DNA from: Pseudomonadota bacterium
Lineage (GTDB): Bacteria; Bdellovibrionota; UBA2428
Length of the DNA stretch: 62,376 nucleotides
Assembly (NCBI GenBank): GCA_018001635.1
Contig: JAGNHS010000010.1
Span: 1-62,376 of the forward strand
Direction: 5' to 3'
Of this stretch, positions 27,286 through 37,063 are shown in pieces (positions within the stretch are counted from its first letter, which is position 1; every line of letters begins with the position of its first letter). The notes under the pieces are model-generated. The model had not been told where the DNA came from. It was given only the letters and a program-made list of their open reading frames with translations, and did no database searches. The position numbers were made by a program, and so were the translations under genes.

Positions 27286-28194
27286 TTAAGGAGAAGCTGA
27301 ATGAGCTAAAATGCGCTTCATTAAAGCCTCGCAAGCCGAAGGATTGGAGGTCAATCTTACGAGCTTAAAATCGGGATTCACGGCCTGAAACTCTAAGAGT
27401 GTTTTTTTGAGAATTTGTTGGAATAAAGGGGATTCGGTATTTAAAGTTTCTCGATTAATTAGGTCTTCTTTTTCCCATTGAAGTTTGTTGAGCTCATCGA
27501 CTGGTGATTGGCCTGTTATTTTACTTCTGGCCATTGATTCCTCTATCATTCCCACAATACGCAATGATTTATTTCGCTCGATTAAGAATTTTTGAGCAGT
27601 TTTTTTAGCTTCCTCAACTTCTCCGTATTCAAGATCATCCCTAACTGCCGAACGAGCTCCTTCACCACGAAGGTCTTTAGCCAATTCTGGAGCAAAGAGT
27701 AAATTACGTTTTTGTTCAGGCAAAATCCAGTCTTTATTGTCGTCAACCAAGAATGCTCGAGTGAAATCTATATCTGGGGCTATTTTTCGTAAATCCTTTT
27801 TCTTCCAAGTATCGGTATCCACAACAGCATCTTCACTCGAATAGATCCTGGGCTGAGTTGCATTCTGATTATGTTCTTTTGCTAAATCATAAGCTGTTTT
27901 TCCCGATGGAAGAGTAATTTTCTGTAAAGCTTCAACATTTCTTTCGCGCAAACTAAATGAAAAAAAACTAATTCTAATATCTGGATTTCGACTCAAGTGT
28001 TCAAGCATTTCAGGAACACCATTTCCAACCCAATATTTGACTCCATTAGCCTCAATAACTTGAGCATCAGAGGGCGTAGGCCTTCCCGATCCTTCACGAT
28101 AAATAAGAACCTCATCCAGATCAAAGACCACATCAGTCCAGGAAAAAGCTCGATTAGAAAATAGGATAAGAATAAGCCATAAAAGCTCCTTCAT
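27286..28194 (-). CDS. Secreted HAD-like protein
   Basis: 302 residues from the ATG at 28194, which begins a signal peptide (KELLWLILILFSNRAFS). The mature protein opens with DVVFDLDEVLIYREG, a DxD motif like the HAD nucleophile region. It continues with ISFFSFSLRERNVEAL (motif II-like Ser) and AFLVDDNKDW (motif III/IV-like acidic pair). The pattern is closest to NIF/acid-phosphatase-like HAD proteins. The C-terminal 120 residues are helical and unrecognised. A TTG/ATG extension to 28239 would hide the signal peptide. Confidence 0.65.
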   Translation of the reverse strand: MKELLWLILILFSNRAFSWTDVVFDLDEVLIYREGSGRPTPSDAQVIEANGVKYWVGNGVPEMLEHLSRNPDIRISFFSFSLRERNVEALQKITLPSGKTAYDLAKEHNQNATQPRIYSSEDAVVDTDTWKKKDLRKIAPDIDFTRAFLVDDNKDWILPEQKRNLLFAPELAKDLRGEGARSAVRDDLEYGEVEEAKKTAQKFLIERNKSLRIVGMIEESMARSKITGQSPVDELNKLQWEKEDLINRETLNTESPLFQQILKKTLLEFQAVNPDFKLVRLTSNPSACEALMKRILAHSASP

Positions 28195-28313
28195 AAGTCT
28201 ATTGTATCGGAACCAAAAGCTATACTCTAAAATCTTCAACTAAAGAGAAATTAACCTAGTTTTTACATTGCTACGCGCTTTCCGATCATAAATTTATCAT
28301 CTATTCTTTTTTT

Positions 28314-29069
28314 ATGAGAATTCTAAGCAAAGCCAAGATTTACCTTTTTTTGGTTTTTTGCTTAATACACCCAAATAAATCTGAAGCAGGCCGTCGAGCC
28401 TTTATTTGGACTTGGGACACTGAGAATCTAAAGCAAGGTGACGTCGAAATAGAGCAATGGTTATGGTGGGTGGGTCATAAAACAAACCCTTCTGGCTGGA
28501 TTTGGTTTTCTCCCATATTTGGCATAACTGACCGAATAGAAATTGCCTTCCCATGGGAAATCCAATCCAACAATCTAGGCACCAAACTTACAAATTTTAC
28601 CGCTGAATCAAGAATTCGAATTGGAGATTTAGAAGATACTAATTTTTTTCATCATTCCATTCGACTTTATTACCAGCAAAACATGATTCATCCCTACAAT
28701 AGAACTCGATACAATGTCCCTTGGTTTGGAACAAATTATATTATGTCTTTTGGAAACGTTTCAAAAGCCCATACAACTATAGATTTAGGCATTTACTCGG
28801 ACTTAGAAAACAACGCACAAAGAGCCTTAACTATACAAACACTAGGAGCCGGCTACACCACTCCCATTCATAAAAACATGAGAGTCGGTTTAGAGTATTT
28901 TCATGAAATTGGTTTAAGTAGCTCCTACAAAAACTTTAAACATTATTTTTTGGGCCCCAATTTTTCATACTCCAAAGGAAATGTTTGGATCACGCTCGGC
29001 GCTCTAAAAGGACTATCATCAGACACTCCAAACTTTATGCAACGGTTAATATTATCAATAGCCTTATGA
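28314..29069 (+). CDS. Outer-membrane beta-barrel-like protein, first gene of cupredoxin/cyclase operon
   Basis: 251 residues with a signal peptide (YLFLVFCLIHPNKSEAG). The mature part has many amphipathic strands rich in Trp, Tyr and Gly (IEQWLWWVGH, GWIWFSPIFGITDRIEIAFPW, VWITLGALKGL) and ends in LSIAL, consistent with an outer-membrane barrel. Its stop overlaps the ATG of the next gene (ATGA), so the two are translationally coupled. Role inferred from context: a surface component of a sensory operon. Confidence 0.65.
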   Translation: MRILSKAKIYLFLVFCLIHPNKSEAGRRAFIWTWDTENLKQGDVEIEQWLWWVGHKTNPSGWIWFSPIFGITDRIEIAFPWEIQSNNLGTKLTNFTAESRIRIGDLEDTNFFHHSIRLYYQQNMIHPYNRTRYNVPWFGTNYIMSFGNVSKAHTTIDLGIYSDLENNAQRALTIQTLGAGYTTPIHKNMRVGLEYFHEIGLSSSYKNFKHYFLGPNFSYSKGNVWITLGALKGLSSDTPNFMQRLILSIAL

Positions 29070-29731
29070 AAAAAACTCTAAGCTGCTTTGTTGTTTTCGC
29101 ATTACTCTATAATTCAAACCTCTATGCCAATTCAAAATACCAAATTTCAGGCAAAGTTGAATTAGAGTTTGATAAAGGAAAACCCTCAACAAGCATTCCT
29201 ACTGCGGTAGTTTATGTCACTGGATTCGAAGAGGCTGCTTCTTCTAAAATTATTGAAATTTCCCAAAAAAACGAAGCTTTTGATCCTTCTTTATCATTTC
29301 TTGTTCAAGGTCAAAGCATCAAATTTATCAATAAAGATAAAAAATCCCACAACATTTTTTCCAACTCAAAAGCAAGAGAATTTGACCTCGGCACTAAAGA
29401 ACCCAACGAAGAAGAAATTGTTAAATTTCCAGACATCGGCATCGTTGATGTCTTTTGCAATATTCACCCCAATATGCAAAGTAAAATTTTGATTCTACCC
29501 AACAAAGCTTTTGCAAAAACAGATGCTCAAGGTCATTATACAATCAAAGATATTCCTGAAGGGGATTTCAAAGTCTATGCTTGGCACCCCTGGGGTCGCC
29601 CTATTTCAAAAAATGTGAGCTTTAAAAATGCAAAAAATCCTATAATTAACTGGCAACTAAAAATTAGTTCTATACCCCCGTCGCATTTAAACAAGTATAA
29701 TAAACCTTATCGTGAAAAAAAATCTTACTAA
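29066..29731 (+). CDS. Periplasmic cupredoxin-domain protein with C-terminal carboxypeptidase-regulatory-like domain
   Basis: 221 residues from the ATG at 29066, which begins a signal peptide. The region 25-147 is cupredoxin-like with plausible type 1 copper ligands: His95 (KKSHNIFS), Cys131 and His134 in FCNIHPNMQ, and Met137. This resembles proteins annotated as methylamine-utilization MauL-like. Residues 148-200 (TDAQGHYTIKDIPEGDFKVYAWHP) look like a carboxypeptidase regulatory beta-sandwich. It overlaps both neighbours. Electron carrier or copper/redox sensor are both possible. Confidence 0.78.
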   Translation: MKKTLSCFVVFALLYNSNLYANSKYQISGKVELEFDKGKPSTSIPTAVVYVTGFEEAASSKIIEISQKNEAFDPSLSFLVQGQSIKFINKDKKSHNIFSNSKAREFDLGTKEPNEEEIVKFPDIGIVDVFCNIHPNMQSKILILPNKAFAKTDAQGHYTIKDIPEGDFKVYAWHPWGRPISKNVSFKNAKNPIINWQLKISSIPPSHLNKYNKPYREKKSY

Positions 29732-31706
29732 AATAAGATCTTCTTTTAGCGCTAAACTCACGCTTTTCTTTATGGCACTTTCATCGGCCATTCTAGCGCT
29801 ATCCATGCTCTACCTTTCTCGCTTTTCCGAAAACATTGTCTACAATAAAGTTTCTCAGGATTTCCATCATGCCATTGAGATTTCTCAAATGGCGCTAAAT
29901 GCAAAATTTGATTCATTAAATGATTCTCTCAATTCGGCTCTAAGTGACCCTGTCTTTCGAAGTGAACTTTCAAAAGCTCAAAACTCAGATGATGATTTTG
30001 GTTTAGGGACAACACAAACGAGCGGAATCGAAGAAAGTCACCGCGTTTTTAAAAGCGCAAGTCTTCCCATCTTTGTGAAATATCCCATTATGGCTCTTCT
30101 CAATTCACAAGGCACTCTTATATATAGTAAAAATTCTCCTTCTTCTTTTGGCGACAAGTGGTCAGATTTTTCTATTTTTACTGATATTAAAATCAACGAA
30201 ACTTTTTTAAAAATCATTAGTCCAAAAGATGCAGAACTCATTAAAATGGGTCTCTTAAAATCTGATGACAACAATAAGTCACCAATTTTACTAATGGGTT
30301 TACCGCTAAGAACCACAACAAATTTAATGGGAGTTTTAATTGTAGGTGAAGCGCTCGATCAAGAAGTCTTCCCACAAATTAAAGCGGTATCAGAAGCTGA
30401 TATTTATGTTGAAACAAATTCTCATGGCTTTATTTCTGAACGAAACATCAAAATACCAGACATCTATTTACACACCAACATTGACTCGAATATTCGTTCC
30501 ATCAATGAATTCAATAATAGGACATTAAGTGCGCGCATTCCCCTAAACAGTCCAGGGACCTCATCACCCTTTAGCTATGCAATACTTATAAAAAATATCC
30601 AAGAAGAAATGAATAAAATTCGCACGGGGCTACAGATGGCCTTGCTAAAAATTTTTATAATAGCGATTATTATTAGCCTTGGAATATCACTTCTCATTTC
30701 CAAAAAAGTCACCCGAGCACTTAAAAACCTTATAGACGGTGTTAAACGAGTTCAATTGGGTGATCTTGAATTTAAACTTAAGAGCTTTTCCACTGATGAA
30801 TTCGGACAACTCACACTGGCCTTCAATGAAATGACCCTTGGCTTACGCCAAAAAGAACTTCTCAAGTCATCACTCGAAAAATATGTAGGCAGTCCTGTCA
30901 TGAATCAAATTATTGAGAGTGATAAATCACCAGTATTGAGTAGCGAAAGAAAAAAAGTGACCGTATTCTTCTCAGACATTAAGGGTTTTACAGAATATGT
31001 AGAAGACACGGATCCCATCAAGGTTCTTTCTGGTCTCAATGAATATTTTTCTTTAGTTACAAATGAAATAAAAAGCCACGGTGGAATTATTGATAAATTT
31101 GTTGGAGATGCTGTTATGGCACTTTGGAGTCAATCAGAAACTTCGCCCCAACCTGAATTCAAGGCCTGCCTAGCTTCATTAAAAATCCAACAACAACTAG
31201 CGCTACGAAATGGAGATTTTAAATGGAGCACTCGAATGGGAATGTCTACAGGGGAATGTATCGTAGGAAACATCGGGTCTCAGGAGCGACTGCAATTCAC
31301 CGCAATTGGAGATACGGTGAACTCGGCTGCCCGACTGGAATCCCTAAATAAATTCTTCAACACATCCATAATTGTAGAAGCAGCCACTCGAGATTCTTGC
31401 AGCAATACTTCTTTAATTTTTAGAGATCTTGGTGAAGTGAAACTCAAAGGAAAATCTAATAATATGAGAGTTTTTGAACTTGTAGGGGAGAAACAAAATC
31501 TTAAAGAATCAGATTTATATTTTATAGAAATCTTTAATAACGGCATGAACTCATATCTTAACAATCAAATTTTAGAGGCCGCTGAAACCTTCAAAAAAGC
31601 TCTTGACGCACGACCCGAAGACGACGCAGCTCATTATTATTTCAATCAAGTAGTAGATTTAATCGAAAAGAAGGAAAGATTGCATCGAATTTTGAGCTTC
31701 GATTAG
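29712..31706 (+). CDS. Membrane-bound class III adenylate cyclase with periplasmic sensor and HAMP
   Basis: 664 residues. TM1 about 15-36; a periplasmic sensor region about 40-305 (dCache-like length); TM2 about 310-330; HAMP about 331-382; cyclase domain 412-590. Metal aspartates are in FFSDIKGFT (Asp422) and FVGDAVMALW (Asp466). Lys462 and Asp534 (AIGDTVNSAARL) are the adenine-specifying pair, and Asn537 and Arg541 are present. A TPR-like tail ends the protein. The start is GTG at 29712 inside the cupredoxin gene (20-bp overlap). The product is probably cAMP. Confidence 0.88.
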   Translation: MKKNLTKIRSSFSAKLTLFFMALSSAILALSMLYLSRFSENIVYNKVSQDFHHAIEISQMALNAKFDSLNDSLNSALSDPVFRSELSKAQNSDDDFGLGTTQTSGIEESHRVFKSASLPIFVKYPIMALLNSQGTLIYSKNSPSSFGDKWSDFSIFTDIKINETFLKIISPKDAELIKMGLLKSDDNNKSPILLMGLPLRTTTNLMGVLIVGEALDQEVFPQIKAVSEADIYVETNSHGFISERNIKIPDIYLHTNIDSNIRSINEFNNRTLSARIPLNSPGTSSPFSYAILIKNIQEEMNKIRTGLQMALLKIFIIAIIISLGISLLISKKVTRALKNLIDGVKRVQLGDLEFKLKSFSTDEFGQLTLAFNEMTLGLRQKELLKSSLEKYVGSPVMNQIIESDKSPVLSSERKKVTVFFSDIKGFTEYVEDTDPIKVLSGLNEYFSLVTNEIKSHGGIIDKFVGDAVMALWSQSETSPQPEFKACLASLKIQQQLALRNGDFKWSTRMGMSTGECIVGNIGSQERLQFTAIGDTVNSAARLESLNKFFNTSIIVEAATRDSCSNTSLIFRDLGEVKLKGKSNNMRVFELVGEKQNLKESDLYFIEIFNNGMNSYLNNQILEAAETFKKALDARPEDDAAHYYFNQVVDLIEKKERLHRILSFD

Positions 31707-31754
31707 ACTTTATAAAATTTATACGTTTTAATGTTCTCGTTCGGGGAGGACTTC

Positions 31755-32252
31755 ATGATTAATCAAAAACTATTGGCTCTTTCACTTGGCGCAATTTTTC
31801 TTACAGCCTGCGAAACAAAAGTTGAAGATGGCAGAGTTCCTTCGGAGTATCTAAGCACCGCCAAGCAATATGAGGGCACTTACACTGGAAAAATGGAAAA
31901 AACTCCTGCTCAAATAAAAGTATGGATCGACAATCAAGACCGCGCTCACTTGAGCTATCAAGACAACAATACTGGCGATATTTTAGGTAGAGCCTGTGGT
32001 TCACAAATCGGCCAACTCATTGCCATTGATGGCAGCAACAATCAGTTGAAAAGAGCTGACTTTGCTTTTAACCCTGGCGAATGCTCTATTCCTGGAAATT
32101 CCGTGATGGCTTGGACTGAAGGCAACAAAATCACCCTTCAAATATTAATTCGCTACGATCAACGTCGAGAATGCACGGGCAATCCCAGAGAAGGTTCGAG
32201 CTGCAGTGTGATATACACACCCGTTTATCGCGAAGGCACTTTTAGAAAATAA
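31755..32252 (+). CDS. Putative lipoprotein of unknown function
   Basis: 165 residues. The ATG at 31755 has GGGGAGGA 7 nt upstream and begins a signal peptide ending in the lipobox FLTAC (Cys about 19). The mature part includes YEGTYTGKMEKTPAQIKVWID and four further cysteines, and may be a small beta-barrel of the lipocalin-like type. It is 48 bp after the cyclase gene and may be the last member of that operon. Not recognised. Confidence 0.7.
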   Translation: MINQKLLALSLGAIFLTACETKVEDGRVPSEYLSTAKQYEGTYTGKMEKTPAQIKVWIDNQDRAHLSYQDNNTGDILGRACGSQIGQLIAIDGSNNQLKRADFAFNPGECSIPGNSVMAWTEGNKITLQILIRYDQRRECTGNPREGSSCSVIYTPVYREGTFRK

Positions 32253-32275
32253 AACAAAATAAATATGTTCATAAA

Positions 32276-32300
32276 AATCAGACAGTCGATAAGTCTGATT
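32276..32300. terminator. Short hairpin between convergent genes, possible bidirectional terminator
   Basis: An 8-bp stem AATCAGAC/GTCTGATT with a 9-nt loop lies between the lipoprotein gene (+) and uvrC (-). It is preceded by ATAAAAA (a T-rich tract on the minus strand) and only weakly followed by T residues on the plus strand. Confidence 0.45.
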
Positions 32301-32317
32301 AGGTTAATAAGAATTCT

Positions 32318-34021
32318 TTATTCATAAAAAGAATCATCGCGCACTTTGCGATGAAAGGTGATGGCAAATCGATGGGCTTCATCTCGAATTCGAGTGAGCA
32401 ATTGCAAGGCGGCTTTGTTTTTAATTTTTGTGGGGTTTTTTTGCCCAGGAAAAAATATCCTCTCTTCGCTGGACTCAACATCTTCAGATCGGAAATTACT
32501 TTGAGTGCGGGCTTTAGCCAAAGCCACCACGGGAAAAGTGCAACCGATTTCCTTAAGCACCGCCACCGCACTACTGAGTTGCCCCTTGCCTCCGTCTAGC
32601 ACTAAAAGATTAGGCCAATTTTCCACGCCCTTGGCATAACGGCGTATCATGATTTCTTTCATGGATTGAAAATCATCCTGCCCCAAAACACTTTGGATCT
32701 TATAATGCCGATAGGCTTCTTTATTGGGGACTCCATTTTCAAAGACTACACAAGAAGCCACATTGGCGGCTCCTTGAAAATTAGACACATCCACGCAATC
32801 AATTCGTGTGGGTAAAATAGGCATTTCTATAAGTTTTTGCAGAGCCAAAAGAGCATCCCTATAACGACTCCGTCTTTTATCTTCTTCTTCAGATAAAAGC
32901 TTGGCATTATCGCGCGCTAATTCCCACAACTGACCCCACACTGCTTTCTCACTCGCTAAATGAATTTCAGCGCTCGAATCGCTCTTCACGGCTTCCACTA
33001 AACTTTCAGTGAGCTGAGCTCTTTCAGGGATCTCTTCATTGGGAGGCAAAATCACTTCAGAGGGCAATTGTTTCTTTGCGTAGTATTGAAACAAAATATT
33101 AATGAGTGGATTTTCCGAATCTAAAAATCTTTCTTCTAACTCAATTGGAAAATGATCCCTCCCCACCAGTTTTCCCTCATTAAAATGAAGCACCACTAAA
33201 TCCCAATGGGTTAAATCAGCCTTGAAAACTTCTGGCCAAGTCGCCCAAACGTCACGAGGAAGGTTGTCGCCCACGTTTTCCACTCGATTTTGAGGTTGCC
33301 TTAAAACTTCGAGCGCTCTTATGCGATCTCTAAACTGAGCCGCCAACTCATAGTCGAGCTTTTCGGAAGCCTCTTCCATTTTGATTTTCCACTGTTCTTC
33401 GAGCTCTGAGCCCTCGCCTTTTAAAAAACGAAGATAATCATTAAGCTGCTCACCATAAGCTTTTTCATCCACATAACTCACACAAGGAGCCGTGCACTGC
33501 CCAATTTGATAGCTCAAACAAGGGCGGGAACGGTTGGCAAATTCCGCATCCCGGCAATCTCGAAGCAAAAAAACTTTAGCCGCTAAATCGATAGCCTCAT
33601 GGACTGCCGAAGCCTGGGTGTAGGGTCCAAACAATATTTCATCGTCGCGACGCTGGGGTCGACGAGCCACGTAGGGTCTTGGAAATTTATGACTCATATC
33701 GATACGAATATAGGGGTAACTTTTATCGTCCCTGAGTCTAATATTGTAACGAGGCTTATACTTTTTGATGTAAGTATTCTCTAAAAGTAAGGCTTCCAGC
33801 TCAGTTCCAGTCGCAATCCACTCAAAATCCTCGATTTTAGAGACCAAAACCTGGGTCTTGGGGTCGTGCTCCTCAAAATTACGAAAGTAGCTGGTCACCC
33901 TTTTTTTGAGAATTTTGGCTTTTCCAACATAAATGACCTTAGAATTGAGGTCTTTCATGAGATAAATACCGGGGCTCAGGGGGCAATCTTCGAGTTTGCT
34001 CTCAATCTTTGGCCTTTGCAT
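32318..34021 (-). CDS. uvrC: UvrABC system protein C, lacking the C-terminal HhH region
   Basis: 567 residues. The GIY-YIG nuclease domain (PGIYLMKD, VIYVGKA), a Cys-containing segment (CRDAEF, CLSYQIGQCTAPC), the UVR motif (KLDYELAAQFRDRIRAL) and the RNase H-like C-terminal nuclease (RIDCVDVSNFQGA, LVLDGGKGQL) are present. The protein stops at RDEAHRFAITFHRKVRDDSFYE, where E. coli UvrC continues for about 60 residues with the tandem helix-hairpin-helix domain. No obvious continuation is seen downstream. It incises damaged DNA in nucleotide excision repair. Confidence 0.93.
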   Translation of the reverse strand: MQRPKIESKLEDCPLSPGIYLMKDLNSKVIYVGKAKILKKRVTSYFRNFEEHDPKTQVLVSKIEDFEWIATGTELEALLLENTYIKKYKPRYNIRLRDDKSYPYIRIDMSHKFPRPYVARRPQRRDDEILFGPYTQASAVHEAIDLAAKVFLLRDCRDAEFANRSRPCLSYQIGQCTAPCVSYVDEKAYGEQLNDYLRFLKGEGSELEEQWKIKMEEASEKLDYELAAQFRDRIRALEVLRQPQNRVENVGDNLPRDVWATWPEVFKADLTHWDLVVLHFNEGKLVGRDHFPIELEERFLDSENPLINILFQYYAKKQLPSEVILPPNEEIPERAQLTESLVEAVKSDSSAEIHLASEKAVWGQLWELARDNAKLLSEEEDKRRSRYRDALLALQKLIEMPILPTRIDCVDVSNFQGAANVASCVVFENGVPNKEAYRHYKIQSVLGQDDFQSMKEIMIRRYAKGVENWPNLLVLDGGKGQLSSAVAVLKEIGCTFPVVALAKARTQSNFRSEDVESSEERIFFPGQKNPTKIKNKAALQLLTRIRDEAHRFAITFHRKVRDDSFYE

Positions 34022-34040
34022 AAATCCTCGATTTTCTACT

Positions 34041-34066
34041 TGATACCCTTCCCTATTAGGGTATCA
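34041..34066. promoter_or_regulatory. Perfect inverted repeat between uvrC and rpsB
   Basis: TGATACCCT and AGGGTATCA form a perfect 9-bp inverted repeat with an 8-nt spacer, 20 bp upstream of the uvrC start. It has no T-tract. It could be an operator for uvrC or part of the rpsB control region. It does not match the LexA boxes I know. Confidence 0.45.
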
Positions 34067-34129
34067 TCCAAAGCCAAAATACACACGTCGGTGTCGTTTT
34101 GAGAAAGCTCAGCTCTTCTCAAGAAGGAT

Positions 34130-34165
34130 CCGGTCGGAGTCTCTGGAGACTCCGGACAATACCGG
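34130..34165 (+). promoter_or_regulatory. Structured leader of the rpsB operon
   Basis: A perfect 8-bp stem CGGAGTCT/AGACTCCG with a CTGG loop (34135-34154) is enclosed by CCGGT/ACCGG. It ends 35 nt before the rpsB ATG. S2 represses rpsB-tsf through the leader in E. coli, so a similar role is plausible. I do not claim a match to that structure. Confidence 0.5.
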
Positions 34166-34200
34166 CGGAGGCAAAACTGGATTCAAAGGAGTAGTAAAAA

Positions 34201-35070
34201 ATGACTGCACAAATAACCATGAAAGATCTATTGGAAGCTGGCGTCCACTTCGGACACCAAACAAGCCGTTGGAATCCTAAGATGAAACCTTACATCTTCG
34301 GCGCTCGTAACGGTATTTACATTATCGATCTACAAAAAACTGTAGGCTTAGCTAAAACAGCTTTAGATTTTGTAACAGCTCTAGGATCTCAAGGTAAAAA
34401 AGTTCTTTTCGTTGGCACTAAAGCTCAGTGCAAAGAAGTTGTTAAAGAAGAAGCTGAACGTTGTGGCTGCCCTTATGTGGCTGGCCGATGGCTCGGTGGA
34501 ACACTCACAAATTTTCAAACTATTGAAACTTGTGTCGACACTTTAAATCGTTTGGAAGAACGCAAAAACAATGGTCTCACTGAATCTCTTTCTAAAAAAG
34601 AACGTGCTGCTCTTGAAAAAGAATATCAAAGATTGCTCGCCAACCTTGGCGGTATTCGAAACATTAAAGATCGCCCCGGCGCTCTTTTTGTGATCGACCC
34701 TGTTCGCGAACATAACGCTGTTGCTGAAGCCCGAAAACTTCACATCCCCGTTATCGCCATCACAGACACTAATTGCGATCCCGACGATATCGATTACGTT
34801 ATCCCTGGAAACGACGACGCATTAAAATCTATTAAACTTTTTGCATCTTCTGTAGCGCAAGCTTACTTAGATGGACTCAAAGTTTACGAAGAACGCGCTC
34901 GTGCCATGGGCGACAAACGCGATCCTAACGCTGCTGAGAATATCATGGCGCGTAAGGCCGCAACTGCAGCTTCTTCTTCAGCTCCTGAAGAAAGCGGAAG
35001 CACTACCGACCGTGAAGGCCGTCGTGTTGACGTAGAAGTTGTTCGTAAAATTGTAGATAAAACTAATTAA
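34201..35070 (+). CDS. rpsB: 30S ribosomal protein S2
   Basis: 289 residues. Typical landmarks: [72 protein letters not shown] and [19 protein letters not shown]. It is longer than E. coli S2 (241) because of a Ser/Glu-rich tail. The AAGGAG ribosome binding site is 9 nt before the ATG. First gene of a long operon running to the RuvX-MltG gene. Confidence 0.97.
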   Translation: MTAQITMKDLLEAGVHFGHQTSRWNPKMKPYIFGARNGIYIIDLQKTVGLAKTALDFVTALGSQGKKVLFVGTKAQCKEVVKEEAERCGCPYVAGRWLGGTLTNFQTIETCVDTLNRLEERKNNGLTESLSKKERAALEKEYQRLLANLGGIRNIKDRPGALFVIDPVREHNAVAEARKLHIPVIAITDTNCDPDDIDYVIPGNDDALKSIKLFASSVAQAYLDGLKVYEERARAMGDKRDPNAAENIMARKAATAASSSAPEESGSTTDREGRRVDVEVVRKIVDKTN

Positions 35071-35103
35071 GAACTGAAAAAAAATTTAGAGGAATTGATT
35101 TCA

Positions 35104-35757
35104 ATGGCTGAAATTACTGCTGCACTTGTAAATGAGCTTCGACAAAAAACCGGAGCGGGAATGATGGATTGTAAAAAAGCTTTAGGAGAAACCCAAGGGG
35201 ATCTCGAAAAAGCGGTAGAAACTTTAAGAAAACGTGGCTTAGCTGCTGCGGCTAAAAAAGCGGGTCGCCTCGCTTCTGAAGGACTCGTGCAATCTTACAT
35301 TCACGCGGGTGGACAAATTGGTGTTCTAGTTGAAGTTAACTGCGAAACTGATTTCGTGGCTAAAACAGAAGCTTTCCAAGGTTTTGTTAAAGATGTCTGC
35401 CTTCATATTGCAGCCAACAAACCACAATATTTAGTTCCAGAAGAAATCCCTGCAGAAATCTTAGCTAAAGAAAAAGAAATTGCCATCGAACAAGCTCGCG
35501 GCACTGGAAAACCACAAAACGTTTTGGAAAAAATTGCTGAAGGTAAAGTTCAAAAGTTTGCTCAAGAAAATTGTTTATTAGAACAAGCTTTTGTAAAAGA
35601 TCCCGACAAGCAAGTGAAAACTGTCTTAACTGAACTCATTGCCAAAATTGGAGAAAACGTTAAGATTCGTCGCTTCATGCGATTTGAATTAGGCGAAGGT
35701 CTAGAAAAGAAAAACGAAGACTTCGCTGCTGAAGTCGCTGCTGCACAAAAAAATTAA
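35104..35757 (+). CDS. tsf: Elongation factor Ts
   Basis: 217 residues, the short form of EF-Ts. [19 protein letters not shown], the hydrophobic core [19 protein letters not shown] (the TDFV motif that contacts EF-Tu) and a C-terminal [19 protein letters not shown] are present. I chose the ATG at 35104 because AGAGGA lies 10 nt upstream; the TTG at 35095 is too close to that site. It regenerates EF-Tu-GTP. Confidence 0.97.
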   Translation: MAEITAALVNELRQKTGAGMMDCKKALGETQGDLEKAVETLRKRGLAAAAKKAGRLASEGLVQSYIHAGGQIGVLVEVNCETDFVAKTEAFQGFVKDVCLHIAANKPQYLVPEEIPAEILAKEKEIAIEQARGTGKPQNVLEKIAEGKVQKFAQENCLLEQAFVKDPDKQVKTVLTELIAKIGENVKIRRFMRFELGEGLEKKNEDFAAEVAAAQKN

Positions 35758-35777
35758 TTGTGCGCATGAAAGGTTAA

Positions 35778-36497
<720 letters not shown>

Positions 36498-36514
36498 AAA
36501 GGAAGTTTTTAAAT

Positions 36515-37063
36515 ATGTTTGATCAATTGAAAAAAGAAATCACTGAAAAAATGGAAAAAAGCATGGCTTCACTTAAAGCCGAAATGACTAAAATCCGAAC
36601 GGGTCGCGCTAATCCCGCACTCATCGAACATATTAAAGTCGATTACTATGGAACTATAACTCCTATTAAACAAATGGCCCAAATATCAGTTCCTGATGCT
36701 AAAACCATTCAAATAGCCAGCTGGGACCAAGGCGCTATACCTTTAATTGAAAAAGCCATCATCGCATCCAACATTGGCCTCACTCCCAACGTAGACGGAA
36801 AGCTTATTCGCCTTAATGTTCCACCACTCACTGAGGAAAGACGAAAAGACATTTCTAAAAGTGTTAAGGGAATCGGAGAAGAGTCTAAAGTTGCCGTTCG
36901 CAATGTTCGTCGCGACGCTAATGATAAAATCAAAGCCGCTAAAGACTTACCTGAAGATCAATCAAAAAAATTCACGGCTGACGTTCAAAAACTCACTGAT
37001 TCCTACATCACTCAAATTGATGCCCTTATTGAATCTAAAATTAAGGACATCATGACGGTATGA
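36515..37063 (+). CDS. frr: Ribosome recycling factor
   Basis: 182 residues, normal length. LKAEMTKIRTGRANPALIEHIKVDYYG is the RRF hinge signature; the helical arm ends with SYITQIDALIESKIKDIM. AAGGAAG lies 12 nt upstream. The stop overlaps the uppS start by 4 bp. Confidence 0.97.
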   Translation: MFDQLKKEITEKMEKSMASLKAEMTKIRTGRANPALIEHIKVDYYGTITPIKQMAQISVPDAKTIQIASWDQGAIPLIEKAIIASNIGLTPNVDGKLIRLNVPPLTEERRKDISKSVKGIGEESKVAVRNVRRDANDKIKAAKDLPEDQSKKFTADVQKLTDSYITQIDALIESKIKDIMTV

